Below, in pieces: positions 41,245 to 50,609 of a stretch of 64,000 nt of DNA. The notes under the pieces were generated by a model. The model made no database searches, had not been told where the DNA came from, and saw only the letters and a list, made by a program, of their open reading frames with translations. Position 1 is the first letter of the stretch, and each line of letters opens with the position of its first letter. Source of the DNA: Gemmatimonadota bacterium (lineage in GTDB: Bacteria; Gemmatimonadota; Gemmatimonadetes; Longimicrobiales; Gaopeijiaceae); assembly GCA_030428885.1 (NCBI GenBank), contig JAUIEJ010000001.1, positions 496,001 to 560,000 on the forward strand. The letters are read 5' to 3'. Position numbers and translations under genes: made by a program.

Positions 41245-43054
41245 CGAACTCCTGAACTACTACGAAGCCGAGCTCAGCTTCCTGCGTCGGTCCGGGGCCG
41301 CCTTCGCCCGGCGGTACGAGTCCGTGGCGTCGCGGCTGGGGCTCGAGGCCGCCAAGTGCGACGACCCCCACGTGGAGCGGCTCCTGGAGGGGGCGGCGTT
41401 CCTGGCGGGCCGCATCCACCGGCGGCTGGACGACGACGCCCCGGAGCTGAGCGAGGCGCTCCTCTCGGTGGCCTACCCCCAGTACGTGCGCCCCATCCCC
41501 TCCCTGGCTCTCGTGCAGATGCACCTGGACCCCGACCAGGGGAAGGTGACCTCGGGCTACACCGTGCCGGCGGGACAGGAGCTGTACTCCCGACGGGTCG
41601 ACGGCGTGGCCTGCCGGTTCCGGACCGGGTACGAGACCACCCTCTGGCCGCTGACGGTGGACGAGGCGTCGTGGGTGCCGGTCCAGGGCCTGGGCTTCCG
41701 GGTCCCCCGGGGGGTGGTGGGCGGATTCCGGATCCGCCTCTCGTCGGTGGCTGAGGTGCCCCTGGGCCAGTTGGAACTCGGCACGCTGCGGTTCTTCCTC
41801 CACGGGGACGGCAGCCTGCCCTACACCGTGTACGAACTGCTGCTGGCCAGCGCCGAAGAGGTGGTCATCCGCCCCACGGGTGGGAGCGACCTGCGTCGCC
41901 CGGGACGCATCGAGCCCGTGGGGTTCGAGCCCGAACAGGGGCTGCTGCCTCACCCCCACCGCTCGTTCCTGCCGTACCGGTTTCTCCAGGAGTACTTCTC
42001 GTTCCCCGAGAAGTACCTGTTCGTGGACCTCCACGGCCTGGAGGGCGTGAGAGGGGAGGCATGGGACGGCGGGTTCGAGGTGGTGATCCCCATCCGCACC
42101 TTCGAGCGGTCGGAACGGCAGCGGACTCTGGAGCACGGGGTCACGGCCGACCTCTTCCGTCTCGGGTGCGTGCCCATCGTGAATCTCTTCCGGCACACCT
42201 CCGAGCCCGTGCTCCTGTCCCATCGGCGCATGGAGTACCCGGTGGTGGCCGATGCCCGAAACCGCTCCACCACCCGCATCTACTCGGTGGAGGCGGTGAA
42301 GGCGGCGGTGGGGGACCGGCAGATCGAGTTCGAACCGCTCCACGGGGCGCCGGCGGGTCGGCGGGAGGGCCACCGGCAACGGATCCTCTGGCACGCCCGC
42401 CGACGGAGTGCGGGCGAGGCCGGGGGCGCCGCCGACGTGGTGGTGGCCTTCGCCGACGCCGAGGCCCGCATGGTGCGGCCGGGGCTCGACAGCGTCTCGG
42501 CCGATCTGGTGTGCTACAACGGCACGCTCCCGGCGCGTCTGCCCTTCGGCGACGAGCGGGGCGACTTCGAGATGGCGGGCAGCGGGCCGTGGGAACGCAT
42601 CGTCACGGTGGTGAAGCCCACCGAGCCGGTGCTGGCCCCCCTGGGGCGTCGCCAGATGTGGCGTCTCATCTCCCAGCTCGCCGTCAACTACGTGTCGCTG
42701 GTGGACCACGGGCCCGGGCCGCTCCAGGAGTTGCTTCAACTCCACAACGCCGCGTCTCGCCCCGGGAGCGACGGCCAGATCCGGGGCCTCATCGGCCTGG
42801 AGGGACGGCCGGGACACGCCCGGATCGACACCGCCCACGGCCCCACCTTCGTGCGGGGCACCCGGGTGTCGCTGACCCTCGACGAAGAGGCCTTCACGGG
42901 CGGCGGCGCCTACCTCTTCGCCAGTGTGGTGGAGCGATTCCTGGGCCTGTCGGTGACGGTCAACAGCTTCGCCCAGGTCACGGCCCACACGAGCCAGCGC
43001 CGGGTGCCGTTGGGGCGGTGGCCCGCCCGATCGGGACGGAAGGTGCTGCTGTGA
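41237..43054 (+). CDS. tssF: T6SS baseplate protein TssF
   Basis: The 605 residues are a typical TssF: LLNYYEAELSFLRRSGAAFARRYE at the N-terminus, ERLLEGAAFLAGRIHRRLDDDAPELSEALLSVAYPQYVRPIPSL, PVGFEPEQGLLPHPHRSFLPYRFLQEYFSFPEKYLF, CVPIVNLFRHTSEPVLL, and TAHTSQRRVPLGRWPARSGRK at the end. TssF with TssG and TssK builds the baseplate wedge. It overlaps tssG by 4 bases (GTGA). Confidence 0.95.
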   Translation: MSDELLNYYEAELSFLRRSGAAFARRYESVASRLGLEAAKCDDPHVERLLEGAAFLAGRIHRRLDDDAPELSEALLSVAYPQYVRPIPSLALVQMHLDPDQGKVTSGYTVPAGQELYSRRVDGVACRFRTGYETTLWPLTVDEASWVPVQGLGFRVPRGVVGGFRIRLSSVAEVPLGQLELGTLRFFLHGDGSLPYTVYELLLASAEEVVIRPTGGSDLRRPGRIEPVGFEPEQGLLPHPHRSFLPYRFLQEYFSFPEKYLFVDLHGLEGVRGEAWDGGFEVVIPIRTFERSERQRTLEHGVTADLFRLGCVPIVNLFRHTSEPVLLSHRRMEYPVVADARNRSTTRIYSVEAVKAAVGDRQIEFEPLHGAPAGRREGHRQRILWHARRRSAGEAGGAADVVVAFADAEARMVRPGLDSVSADLVCYNGTLPARLPFGDERGDFEMAGSGPWERIVTVVKPTEPVLAPLGRRQMWRLISQLAVNYVSLVDHGPGPLQELLQLHNAASRPGSDGQIRGLIGLEGRPGHARIDTAHGPTFVRGTRVSLTLDEEAFTGGGAYLFASVVERFLGLSVTVNSFAQVTAHTSQRRVPLGRWPARSGRKVLL

Positions 43055-44049
43055 GTCGCGACGAACTGCTCCGCGTCCTGGAGGAGCATGCGGCGGGAAT
43101 GGACCTGCTTCAGGCCGTGCGCCTGCTCGAGGCCCTGCACCCCGAGCGCACCCGGGTCGGAGAGTGGTCCGAGCCCGAGTCGGAGGTCGTCCACTTCTCG
43201 GTTCGCCCGTCCATCGCGTTCCCTCCCGGCGACGTGCATGTCCACGAGGCGGACGAGGGGCATCCCGATCGCCTCGTGGTCAACCTCTTCGGGTTGATCG
43301 GGCCCGACGGCGTTCTGCCCCACGTCTACACCCAGTTGGTGGCGGACCAGCTCCGGAAGGGCAACCCGGCGCTCCGGGACTTCCTGGACATCTTCCAGCA
43401 CCGATTTCTGTCGCTGCTGGTCCGCACCCTTCGGAAGACCACGCCGGCGCTGGCCCGGGAGGCCGGAGGCCCCGACGCCGATCGCCTCCGCAACCACCTG
43501 CTGGACTTCGCCGGCCTCGTGGCGGAATGGGGCGATCACGGGGGCATGTCGCCCGACGACATCGCCCCCTTCGCGGCCCTTCCGGGCCCTCAGCGCAGGA
43601 GCACCTTCGCCCTGGAACTCCTGGTGGAGGGACGGTTCGGGGTACCCGTGGAAGTGGAGCCTTTCGTGGGCGCATGGGTGCGGCTCTCCGAGGAGGACCT
43701 CTGCGATCTGGGCTCCGACATGGATTCGACGCGACTCGGGCAGGGGGCGGTGGTGGGGGACGAGTTCTGGGATCCCCATGCTCGGGTGCGCATTCGCCTG
43801 GGACCTCTGGACCGGGCCACCTTCGATTCCTTCCTCCCGGGAGGAGTCCACCATGAAAAACTCCGGGACCTCTGTCGCTTCTTCGTACACGACCAGTTCG
43901 TGGTGGAAGCGTGTCTGGTCCTGGAGAAGAACGACGTGCCCGATTGCGTCGTGTCGGACGAGCGGGACGGCCCCAGCCTGGGGTGGTCCACGTGGCTTCG
44001 GACCCGGCCGATGGAACGGGATCCGGACGAGACCCTTCTCACCCTCTGA
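43051..44049 (+). CDS. tssG: T6SS baseplate protein TssG
   Basis: This encodes 332 residues from the GTG of the GTGA overlap with tssF. The family pattern is clear: DLLQAVRLLEALHPERTRVGEWSEPESEVVHFSVRPSIAFPPGDV, VNLFGLIGPDGVLPHVYTQLVADQLRKGNPALRDFLDIFQHRFLSLLVR, VGDEFWDPHARVRIRLGPLDRATFDSFLPGG, LGWSTWLRTRP at the C-terminus. TssG pairs with two TssF to form the wedge core. Confidence 0.94.
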   Translation: MSRDELLRVLEEHAAGMDLLQAVRLLEALHPERTRVGEWSEPESEVVHFSVRPSIAFPPGDVHVHEADEGHPDRLVVNLFGLIGPDGVLPHVYTQLVADQLRKGNPALRDFLDIFQHRFLSLLVRTLRKTTPALAREAGGPDADRLRNHLLDFAGLVAEWGDHGGMSPDDIAPFAALPGPQRRSTFALELLVEGRFGVPVEVEPFVGAWVRLSEEDLCDLGSDMDSTRLGQGAVVGDEFWDPHARVRIRLGPLDRATFDSFLPGGVHHEKLRDLCRFFVHDQFVVEACLVLEKNDVPDCVVSDERDGPSLGWSTWLRTRPMERDPDETLLTL

Positions 44050-44060
44050 GCACACCACCG

Positions 44061-46838
44061 ATGAACGTCGATCTCCGAGCCCTGATCGCCCGACTCAACC
44101 CCACCACACGCGGAGCGGTGGAGGCAGCCGCGGGGCTGTGCCTCTCCCGGACCCACTACGACGTGGAGGTGGAGCACTACCTCCTGAAGCTCCTGGATCA
44201 TCCCGAAGGCGACTTCCTGGCGATCCTGAAGCGGTTCGAGGTGGACCGTTCGGCGCTGGCCAAGCAGCTCACGGCGGCCCTGGACCGGCTCAAGACCGGA
44301 AACGCCCGGACGCCGTCGCTGAGTCCCGGGCTCGTGCGCATGCTCACCGACGCCTGGACCCTGGGTTCGCTGGACCACGGCGCCGGTCAGGTGCGGTCGG
44401 GACATTCGATCCTGGCCATGGTCCTGGACGCCGACCTCCGGCGGCAGGTCACCGAGGCGGCCCGGGCCCTGGAGCGGATCCACCCCGAGGCCCTTCGCAA
44501 CGAGTTCGCCTCCATCGTGGAGGGCACGTCGGAGGACGTGCATGCGCCCCTGGCCACCGGCGGCGGCGCCGCCGCGGGCCCGGGTCGACCGGCGGCCGGG
44601 GGTCCCACACCCAACCTGGACCAGTTCACGGTCAACCTGACCCAGCGTGCGAAGGACGGTCATCTCGACCCCGTCCTGGGGCGGGACATGGAGATCCGGC
44701 AGGTCGTGGACATCCTGACCCGGAAGCGCCAGAACAACCCGATCCTCGTGGGTGAGGCCGGGGTGGGGAAGACGGCGGTGGTGGAGGGCTTCGCCATGCG
44801 GATTGCCGAGGGCGACGTGCCCCCGCCGCTCCGCAACGTGACGATCCGGAGCCTGGATCTGGCCCTGCTCCAGGCCGGCGCGGGGGTGAAGGGCGAGTTC
44901 GAGAACCGCCTCAAGGGCCTCATCGAAGAGGTGAAGGGATCGGAGACGCCCATCATCCTCTTCATCGACGAAGCCCACACCATGATCGGAGCCGGCGGTA
45001 CGGCGGGGCAGGGAGACGCAGCCAACCTCCTGAAGCCGGCCCTGGCCCGGGGCGAGTTGCGGACCCTCGCCGCCACCACCTGGTCGGAGTACAAGAAGTA
45101 CTTCGAGAAGGACCCGGCCCTGGCCCGGCGCTTCCAGCTCATCAAGGTGGAGGAGCCCTCGGAGGACCAGTGCCTGGTCATGATGCGGGGCATCGTGCCG
45201 CACCTGGAGCGACACCACAGCGTTCGGATCCTCGATCGGGGACTCGACGCCGCCGTCCGGCTCTCCAACCGCTACCTCCCGGACCGCCAGTTGCCCGACA
45301 AGGCCGTGAGCGTCCTGGACACGGCCTGCGCCCGGCTCTCCCTGAGCCAGAACGCCACGCCGGCCTCCATCGAGGACGCCGAGCGGCGCCTGGCCGATCT
45401 CCAGGTCCAGGAGCGGGTGCTCCGCCGCGAGGAGGCCACGGGGGGGGACCACGGCGAGCGCCTCGCCGCCATCGCCGAAGAGACCGCCGCGGTCACCGAG
45501 CGACTCCAGGGTCTGCGCGCCCGGTGGGAGAAGGAGATGGAGCTGGTGGGCCGGATCCGGTCGGTTCGGGAGGAACTGGAAGGGCGGATCGACGGCGGTG
45601 GCGTTCGGACGGCCAGCAAGCCCGAGGGCGAGGGGGCGGCGGCCGAGGAAGCCGCGGCCGAGGGCGACGAGGGCGCGTCGGAGACGCCCCTGGCCGCCGA
45701 CGACGCCTATCGGGGCGAGATCGCCGAGCTGTCCGACGACGATCTGCGCGAGCGCCTCAAGGCCCTCATGGACGAACTCGAGGCAGTGCAGGGCGAGGAC
45801 GGGCTGGTGCCCGTGTTCGTCGACGCCGAGCTGGTGGGCCGGGTGATCTCCGGCTGGACCGGGATCCCCGTGGGCAAGATGATGCGCGACCAGATCACCA
45901 TGGCCCTGGAACTCGAAGCGCGCCTCGGGGAGCGGATCATCGGGCAGGACCACGCCCTGGAGGTCATCAGCCAGCGCATCCGCACGTCCCGGGCGGGCAT
46001 CGACGACCCCCAGAAGCCCGTGGGCGTGTTCCTCCTCGTGGGACCCAGCGGCGTTGGAAAGACCGAGACGGCCCTGAGTCTGTCCGATCTCATGTTCGGC
46101 GGTGAGGAGAACGTCATCACCATCAACATGTCGGAGTTCCAGGAAGCCCACACGGTCTCGACCCTGAAGGGTTCGCCTCCGGGTTACGTGGGCTACGGCG
46201 AGGGCGGCGTCCTCACCGAGGCCGTGCGCCGACGCCCCTACTCGGTGGTGCTGCTCGACGAGATCGAGAAGGCCCACCCCGACGTGCTGGAGCTCTTCTT
46301 CCAGGTCTTCGACAAGGGCCGCATGGAAGACGGCGAAGGGCGGCTCATCGACTTCAAGAACACCATCATCGTGCTCACCAGCAACGCGGGCACGGACACC
46401 CTCATGAAGCTCACGGCCGATCCGGAGACCATGCCCGGACCGCAGGGGCTCGTGAAGGCCCTCAAGCCCGAACTCGACAAGACCTTCCAGCCGGCCTTCC
46501 TGGGCCGCACGGTCATCATTCCCTACTTCCCCCTCCGCGACGCGGCGCTGCGCACCATCATCGGTCTGAAGATGAACAAGGTGCGCCGCCGTCTGCAGGA
46601 TGCCCACGGTGTGGGACTGGTGGTGGACGAGCCGGTCATGGACGCCATCGCCGACCGGTGCACCGAGGTCGAGAGCGGAGCGCGCAACATCGACAACATT
46701 CTCACCAACACGGTCATGCCCGACGTGTCGCGCCTGATCCTGAACTGGCTCATGGACGAGTCCCGTCCCGGCGCCATCCAGGTGTCGGTGGGCGACGGCG
46801 GGCGGTTCGAATACGCCGGCGTAGACGCCGAGAGCTGA
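44061..46838 (+). CDS. clpV: T6SS AAA+ ATPase TssH (ClpV)
   Basis: The 925 residues have the ClpB/ClpV layout. The N-domain (LNPTTRGAVEAAAGLCLSRTHYDVEVEHYLLKLL) is followed by AAA module 1 with GEAGVGKT at 231-238 and LFIDEAH, a middle coiled-coil domain with an added acidic insert near 525-560, and AAA module 2 with GPSGVGKT at 661-668, LLDEIEKAHPD and the ClpV-type C-terminus. ClpV disassembles the contracted TssB/TssC sheath for recycling. It lies 11 bases after tssG and 19 before vgrG. The N-domain start (NPTTRxAVExAA) is specific for ClpV rather than ClpB. Confidence 0.95.
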   Translation: MNVDLRALIARLNPTTRGAVEAAAGLCLSRTHYDVEVEHYLLKLLDHPEGDFLAILKRFEVDRSALAKQLTAALDRLKTGNARTPSLSPGLVRMLTDAWTLGSLDHGAGQVRSGHSILAMVLDADLRRQVTEAARALERIHPEALRNEFASIVEGTSEDVHAPLATGGGAAAGPGRPAAGGPTPNLDQFTVNLTQRAKDGHLDPVLGRDMEIRQVVDILTRKRQNNPILVGEAGVGKTAVVEGFAMRIAEGDVPPPLRNVTIRSLDLALLQAGAGVKGEFENRLKGLIEEVKGSETPIILFIDEAHTMIGAGGTAGQGDAANLLKPALARGELRTLAATTWSEYKKYFEKDPALARRFQLIKVEEPSEDQCLVMMRGIVPHLERHHSVRILDRGLDAAVRLSNRYLPDRQLPDKAVSVLDTACARLSLSQNATPASIEDAERRLADLQVQERVLRREEATGGDHGERLAAIAEETAAVTERLQGLRARWEKEMELVGRIRSVREELEGRIDGGGVRTASKPEGEGAAAEEAAAEGDEGASETPLAADDAYRGEIAELSDDDLRERLKALMDELEAVQGEDGLVPVFVDAELVGRVISGWTGIPVGKMMRDQITMALELEARLGERIIGQDHALEVISQRIRTSRAGIDDPQKPVGVFLLVGPSGVGKTETALSLSDLMFGGEENVITINMSEFQEAHTVSTLKGSPPGYVGYGEGGVLTEAVRRRPYSVVLLDEIEKAHPDVLELFFQVFDKGRMEDGEGRLIDFKNTIIVLTSNAGTDTLMKLTADPETMPGPQGLVKALKPELDKTFQPAFLGRTVIIPYFPLRDAALRTIIGLKMNKVRRRLQDAHGVGLVVDEPVMDAIADRCTEVESGARNIDNILTNTVMPDVSRLILNWLMDESRPGAIQVSVGDGGRFEYAGVDAES

Positions 46839-46857
46839 TCCACCCGGAGGTCCGACG

Positions 46858-48942
46858 ATGAACTATTCCCAGAAGGCTCGGCCCATGCGGGTCGACACGC
46901 CCCTCCCCGAGGACACGTTGCTCCTCGAGGCCTTCGAGGCCGAAGAGGGTCTGTCGCGGCCGTACCTCTACACGTTGGACCTCCTCTCCGAGGACCCCGA
47001 GGTGGATCCCGCCGAGCTTCTCCGGAAGCCGGCGCTGGTGTCCATCGCCGCCGAGCCCGAGCAGGATCCGTTCCTCACCCACGGGCTGATCCGCTCGTTC
47101 GTGCAGCTCGACATGGCCGAAGGCCTGGCTCGATACCGGGCCGAGGTGGTGCCGGCGTTCTGGTTCCTGACCCAGACGGTGGACTGCAAGATCTTCCAGA
47201 ACATGACGGTCCTGGAGATCGTGGCCGACGTGCTGGAAAACGCGGGGTCCGTCGGCGCCGTGAAGCACCTGAACCGGTGCAGCCGGAGTTATCCCAAGCG
47301 GGAGTTCTGCGTCCAGTATCGGGAGAGCGCCTTCAACTTCGTCTCCCGGCTGCTGGAAGACGAAGGCATCTTCTACTGGTTCGAACACACGGAGAGCGAC
47401 CACACCCTCGTCCTGGCCGACGGCCACACCACCTTCAAGCCCCTGCCCCAGTACGACGCCCTGCGAATGGACCCCAAGGGGGCTCCGGGAGAACAGGTGG
47501 TGCGTTCGTTCGTGCACGAGCACGGCGTGGGGAGCTACGAGGTGATGCTCCTGGACTACGACCCCCTCCAGCCTTCGCTGAAGCTCGACGGCACCGAGCG
47601 GGGAAGCGACGTCCAGATCGATCCGGTGTTCGACTATCCGGGGCTCTTCACCGTCAAGAACGACGGGGAATACCTGGCCCGGGTCGAGTTGGAACGGAGG
47701 GAGAAGGGGCGTCACAAGGTCACGGGCACGTCGTCGGTCCGGGGACTCCGGTCGGGCTTCGTGGTGGAGACGGAGGGGCACGTCCGGAGTTCGTCGAACC
47801 GGAGCTACTACCTCGATCGCATTCGGCACAGCGCCCACAGCGGGGCCTTTCGGGCGTGGAACGAGGCGGGGTTCCACTACAGCAACGAGTTCACGGCCTT
47901 TCCCGACGACCTTCCCTTCCGGGCGGATCGGGCGGCCCGGCGTCCCATCGTCCGGGGCACCCAGACCGCCATGGTGGTGGGGAAGAAGGGCGAGGAGGTC
48001 TGGGTCGACGAGCACGGGCGGGTGAAGGTCCAGTTCCATTGGGACAAGTACGGCAAACACGACGAGAACAGCTCGTGCTGGATCCGGGTGGCCACCCAGA
48101 CCGCCGGGAAGAACTGGGGGCACATCGAGATTCCCCGCATCGGCCACGAGGTGATCGTGGACTTCCTGGAGGGCAACCCCGACCGGCCCATCATCGTGGG
48201 GAGCGTGTACAACGCCGAGGCCAAGCCCCCCTACCCTCTGCCCGAGAAGGGGGTCGTGTCGGGGATCAAGACCCGGAGTTCGAAGGGTGGCGGCGGCTAC
48301 AACGAGCTCATCATGGATGACGAGAAGGACAAGGAACTCATCCGGATGCACGCCCAACGCAATCACCAGGAGAAGGTGCTGCGGGACGAGAGCCGCTGGA
48401 TCGGCCAGCACCAGGTCGAGCTCATCAAGGGGTCACGGGGAGCCCAGATCGAGGGCGAGTCCAAGATCTCCATGGACGAGACCAAGGAACTGGGCGACGT
48501 GAAGACCGACGGGAAGTGGGACAAGCCCGTGGGCGACGTCCTGGTGGTGGACTCCAACCGTTTCGTCCACGTGAAGAAGGAGCAGGACGTGGAGGCCGAC
48601 AAGGGCCATTCCCTGACCGTGCTTCAGGGCGACATCGTCGAGACGGCCAAGCAGGGCGACATCACCACCGAGGCCAAGATGGGCGACATCACCACCGTGG
48701 CGAAGATGGGTGACATCACCATCAAGGCGAGCCTCGGCGAGATCACCATCGAAGCCATGAAGAAGATCACCCTCAAGTGCGGTGTGTCGAAGCTGGTGAT
48801 GGAGCCGACCTCCATCAAACTCTCGGGCGTCCAGGCCGAGATGAAGGGGCAGGCCACCGCCGAGGTCTCGGCGGCCGCCATGACCACCGTGAAGGGGTCG
48901 GCCATGGTGCAGGTGCAGGGCGGAATCGTGAAGATCAACTGA
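46858..48942 (+). CDS. vgrG: T6SS spike protein VgrG (TssI)
   Basis: The 694 residues have the gp27/gp5-like VgrG core: LLLEAFEAEEGLSRPYLYTLDLLSED, SYPKREFCVQYRESAFNFVSRLLEDEGIFYWFEH, then the OB-fold segment (GKKGEEVWVDEHGRVKVQFHWDKYGKHDENSSCWIRVATQTAGKNWG, PRIGHEVIVDFLEGNPDRPIIVGSVYNAEA) and a beta-helix needle with repeats GDIxTxAKxGDIT near 585-630. It stops soon after the needle, so there is no C-terminal effector domain. The tip would need a separate PAAR protein, which is not in this window. Confidence 0.95.
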   Translation: MNYSQKARPMRVDTPLPEDTLLLEAFEAEEGLSRPYLYTLDLLSEDPEVDPAELLRKPALVSIAAEPEQDPFLTHGLIRSFVQLDMAEGLARYRAEVVPAFWFLTQTVDCKIFQNMTVLEIVADVLENAGSVGAVKHLNRCSRSYPKREFCVQYRESAFNFVSRLLEDEGIFYWFEHTESDHTLVLADGHTTFKPLPQYDALRMDPKGAPGEQVVRSFVHEHGVGSYEVMLLDYDPLQPSLKLDGTERGSDVQIDPVFDYPGLFTVKNDGEYLARVELERREKGRHKVTGTSSVRGLRSGFVVETEGHVRSSSNRSYYLDRIRHSAHSGAFRAWNEAGFHYSNEFTAFPDDLPFRADRAARRPIVRGTQTAMVVGKKGEEVWVDEHGRVKVQFHWDKYGKHDENSSCWIRVATQTAGKNWGHIEIPRIGHEVIVDFLEGNPDRPIIVGSVYNAEAKPPYPLPEKGVVSGIKTRSSKGGGGYNELIMDDEKDKELIRMHAQRNHQEKVLRDESRWIGQHQVELIKGSRGAQIEGESKISMDETKELGDVKTDGKWDKPVGDVLVVDSNRFVHVKKEQDVEADKGHSLTVLQGDIVETAKQGDITTEAKMGDITTVAKMGDITIKASLGEITIEAMKKITLKCGVSKLVMEPTSIKLSGVQAEMKGQATAEVSAAAMTTVKGSAMVQVQGGIVKIN

Positions 48943-48955
48943 CGCGGAGGCAGCC

Positions 48956-49567
48956 ATGTCGACCCACACGCCATCCGACGAGCGCCCCGACGCCACCGCC
49001 CTGGCCGCCGATCTGGCCCAACGGGCCGAAGTGGAGGCCGAGGCCCTGGTCCTGCTCCGGGACGGAGAGGGCCCGAAGGAGTTCTTCCAGCGCCTGGTGG
49101 AGGCGGGGCACTCCCAGGACGCCGTGCGCTTTCTCGCCCACAATCTCCCGCCCCACGCGGCGGTGTGGTGGGGGTGGGGATGTGCGCTCCAGTCGGCCGG
49201 CGAGCCCGTGCCCGACGCCCGGAAGCCCTGCATCGAGGCCACCCGGGCCTGGCTGTCCGAGCCCTCCGAGGCGCGGCGGGTGGAAGCGGGAGACGTGGCC
49301 CATGCGGTGAAGAAGCCCGACGCCACCACCCTGGCCGCCCTGGCCGCATTCATGACCGCCGGTCCGCCGCCGGGCCCGGGCCAGCCCCCCTCGCCGGCCC
49401 CTCCCGACGTGGCGGCCAAGCTCGCCGCGGGGGCCGTGACCCTGGCCGCCGTGGACGAAGATCCCGAGGCCATGGAGGGTCACCTCTCCCGGTATCTGAA
49501 CCAGGGGCTCGAGGTCGCCCGCAAGGCCGGGATCTGGGGGGAGGCCGACCCCGACGCCTCGGGGTAG
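48956..49567 (+). CDS. DUF6931 family protein, T6SS-associated
   Basis: This encodes 203 residues, 13 bases after vgrG with a GCGGAGG ribosome site. It contains AVRFLAHNLPPHAAVWWGWGCALQ, ACIEATRAWLSEPSEARR-type text (PCIEATRAWLSEPSEARRVEAG), TLAALAAFMTAGPPPGPGQPP and KLAAGAVTLAAV, matching my recollection of DUF6931, a helical family found next to T6SS genes in several phyla. The role is unknown; its place after vgrG suggests a tip- or cargo-related helper. It is the last gene of the plus-strand arm. Confidence 0.65.
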   Translation: MSTHTPSDERPDATALAADLAQRAEVEAEALVLLRDGEGPKEFFQRLVEAGHSQDAVRFLAHNLPPHAAVWWGWGCALQSAGEPVPDARKPCIEATRAWLSEPSEARRVEAGDVAHAVKKPDATTLAALAAFMTAGPPPGPGQPPSPAPPDVAAKLAAGAVTLAAVDEDPEAMEGHLSRYLNQGLEVARKAGIWGEADPDASG

Positions 49568-49574
49568 GCGTCTC

Positions 49575-49853
49575 GTGCGGGAGTTCCTGAAGCTGGCGCC
49601 CTTCCGCAATGCGGTGCTGATCCGAGGGGCCGTGGTGTGGGTGGGGGTGCGGATCTTCGCCGGTGCCGGCGGGGTGGCCGACGCCAACGTACTTCAGGAG
49701 GCCTTCATCCTCCTGGTGGTGGGCGGCCTCGTCCTGGGGGACGCCCGGCGCCGCAACGAAGACCTCTTCCTGGCCAACCTGGGCATTCCCCGGTGGCCGG
49801 TGGGGGTGCTGGGGGCCCTGGGCGCCCTCCCCCTGGAACTGCTGGCGCCGTGA
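49575..49853 (+). CDS. Small three-helix membrane protein, ABC-transporter partner candidate
   Basis: This encodes 92 residues from GTG 49575. Hydrophobic segments at about 14-30, 40-55 and 73-90 suggest two or three membrane helices, with a charged cytoplasmic loop DARRRNEDLFLANLG between the last two. It overlaps the ABC ATPase start by 4 bases (GTGA). A permease of this size would be much smaller than usual, so it may be a membrane anchor for the ATPase. No family recognised. Confidence 0.6.
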   Translation: MREFLKLAPFRNAVLIRGAVVWVGVRIFAGAGGVADANVLQEAFILLVVGGLVLGDARRRNEDLFLANLGIPRWPVGVLGALGALPLELLAP

Positions 49854-50599
49854 CCGTCGACCCCGTGCACCGGGAGGGGCCCGCCGCGGAGGCGCCGGTC
49901 CTGGAGGTGGACGGGGTGGGGAAGGCGTTCGGACGCCGGGACGTGCTCCGCGCCGCCGGGCTCCGGGTGCGGCCCGGGCGAATCACCGCGCTGCTGGGCC
50001 GGAACGGGGTCGGCAAGTCCACCCTCTTCCGCATCGTGGTGGGGCGGGTGCGGGCCGACTACGGCCGGGTGTTGTTCCGAGGGCGTTACCGCCCCCGCCC
50101 GGCCCTGTCCCGGCTGTCCCGGGAGGGCCTCATGTACCTGGCCCAGGAATCGGCCCTCACGCCCCACTTCACCCTGGGGCAGCACCTCGACGCGTTCGCC
50201 CGCCGGTGGGGCGGTGGAGAACGGATTCCCGGGCTCCTGGCCGACCTGCGCCTGGACGCCCACCGGGAATCCCGGCCCCGGAAGCTCTCGGGCGGCGAAC
50301 GCCAGCGGGCCTCATTGGCCCTGGCCCTGTTGCGCCGGCCCGTCTGCCTCCTGGCCGACGAACCCTTTGCCGGGGTGGCACCCGGCGACCGGCCCGCCGT
50401 GGGGGGCGCCCTCCGCCGCCTGGCCGAAGAGGGGTGCGGCCTGGCGGTGTCGGGCCACGACGTGGACGACCTCCTGGCGGTGGCCCACGACGTGGTGTGG
50501 ATGACCGGGGGCACCACCCACCAACTGGGCCCCCCGGAGAAAGCGGTGAAGCACCACGGCTTCCGGCGGGACTACCTGGGGCCCAACCGGGGGAAGTAG
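49850..50599 (+). CDS. ABC transporter ATP-binding protein
   Basis: The 249 residues contain all ABC ATPase motifs: Walker A GRNGVGKST, Q-loop region LMYLAQESALTP, signature LSGGERQRAS, Walker B VCLLADEPFAG and H-loop GLAVSGHDVDDLL. The overall form resembles LptB/LivF-type or lone CcmA-like ATPases. The only coupled partner is the 92-residue membrane protein. A MerR/TipAS regulator is encoded convergently, 10 bases away. Confidence 0.85.
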   Translation: MTVDPVHREGPAAEAPVLEVDGVGKAFGRRDVLRAAGLRVRPGRITALLGRNGVGKSTLFRIVVGRVRADYGRVLFRGRYRPRPALSRLSREGLMYLAQESALTPHFTLGQHLDAFARRWGGGERIPGLLADLRLDAHRESRPRKLSGGERQRASLALALLRRPVCLLADEPFAGVAPGDRPAVGGALRRLAEEGCGLAVSGHDVDDLLAVAHDVVWMTGGTTHQLGPPEKAVKHHGFRRDYLGPNRGK

Positions 50600-50609
50600 G
50601 CGCCCCGGC

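Noticed and set aside
43590-46607. A 1005-codon minus-strand frame opposite clpV and tssG
   Set aside because: clpV and tssG are unmistakable on the plus strand; the antisense frame is low-complexity text rich in Gly, His and Arg.
48560-48780. Repeats in vgrG as a CRISPR-like or DNA repeat array
   Set aside because: They are the coding repeats of the VgrG beta-helix needle (GDIT units).
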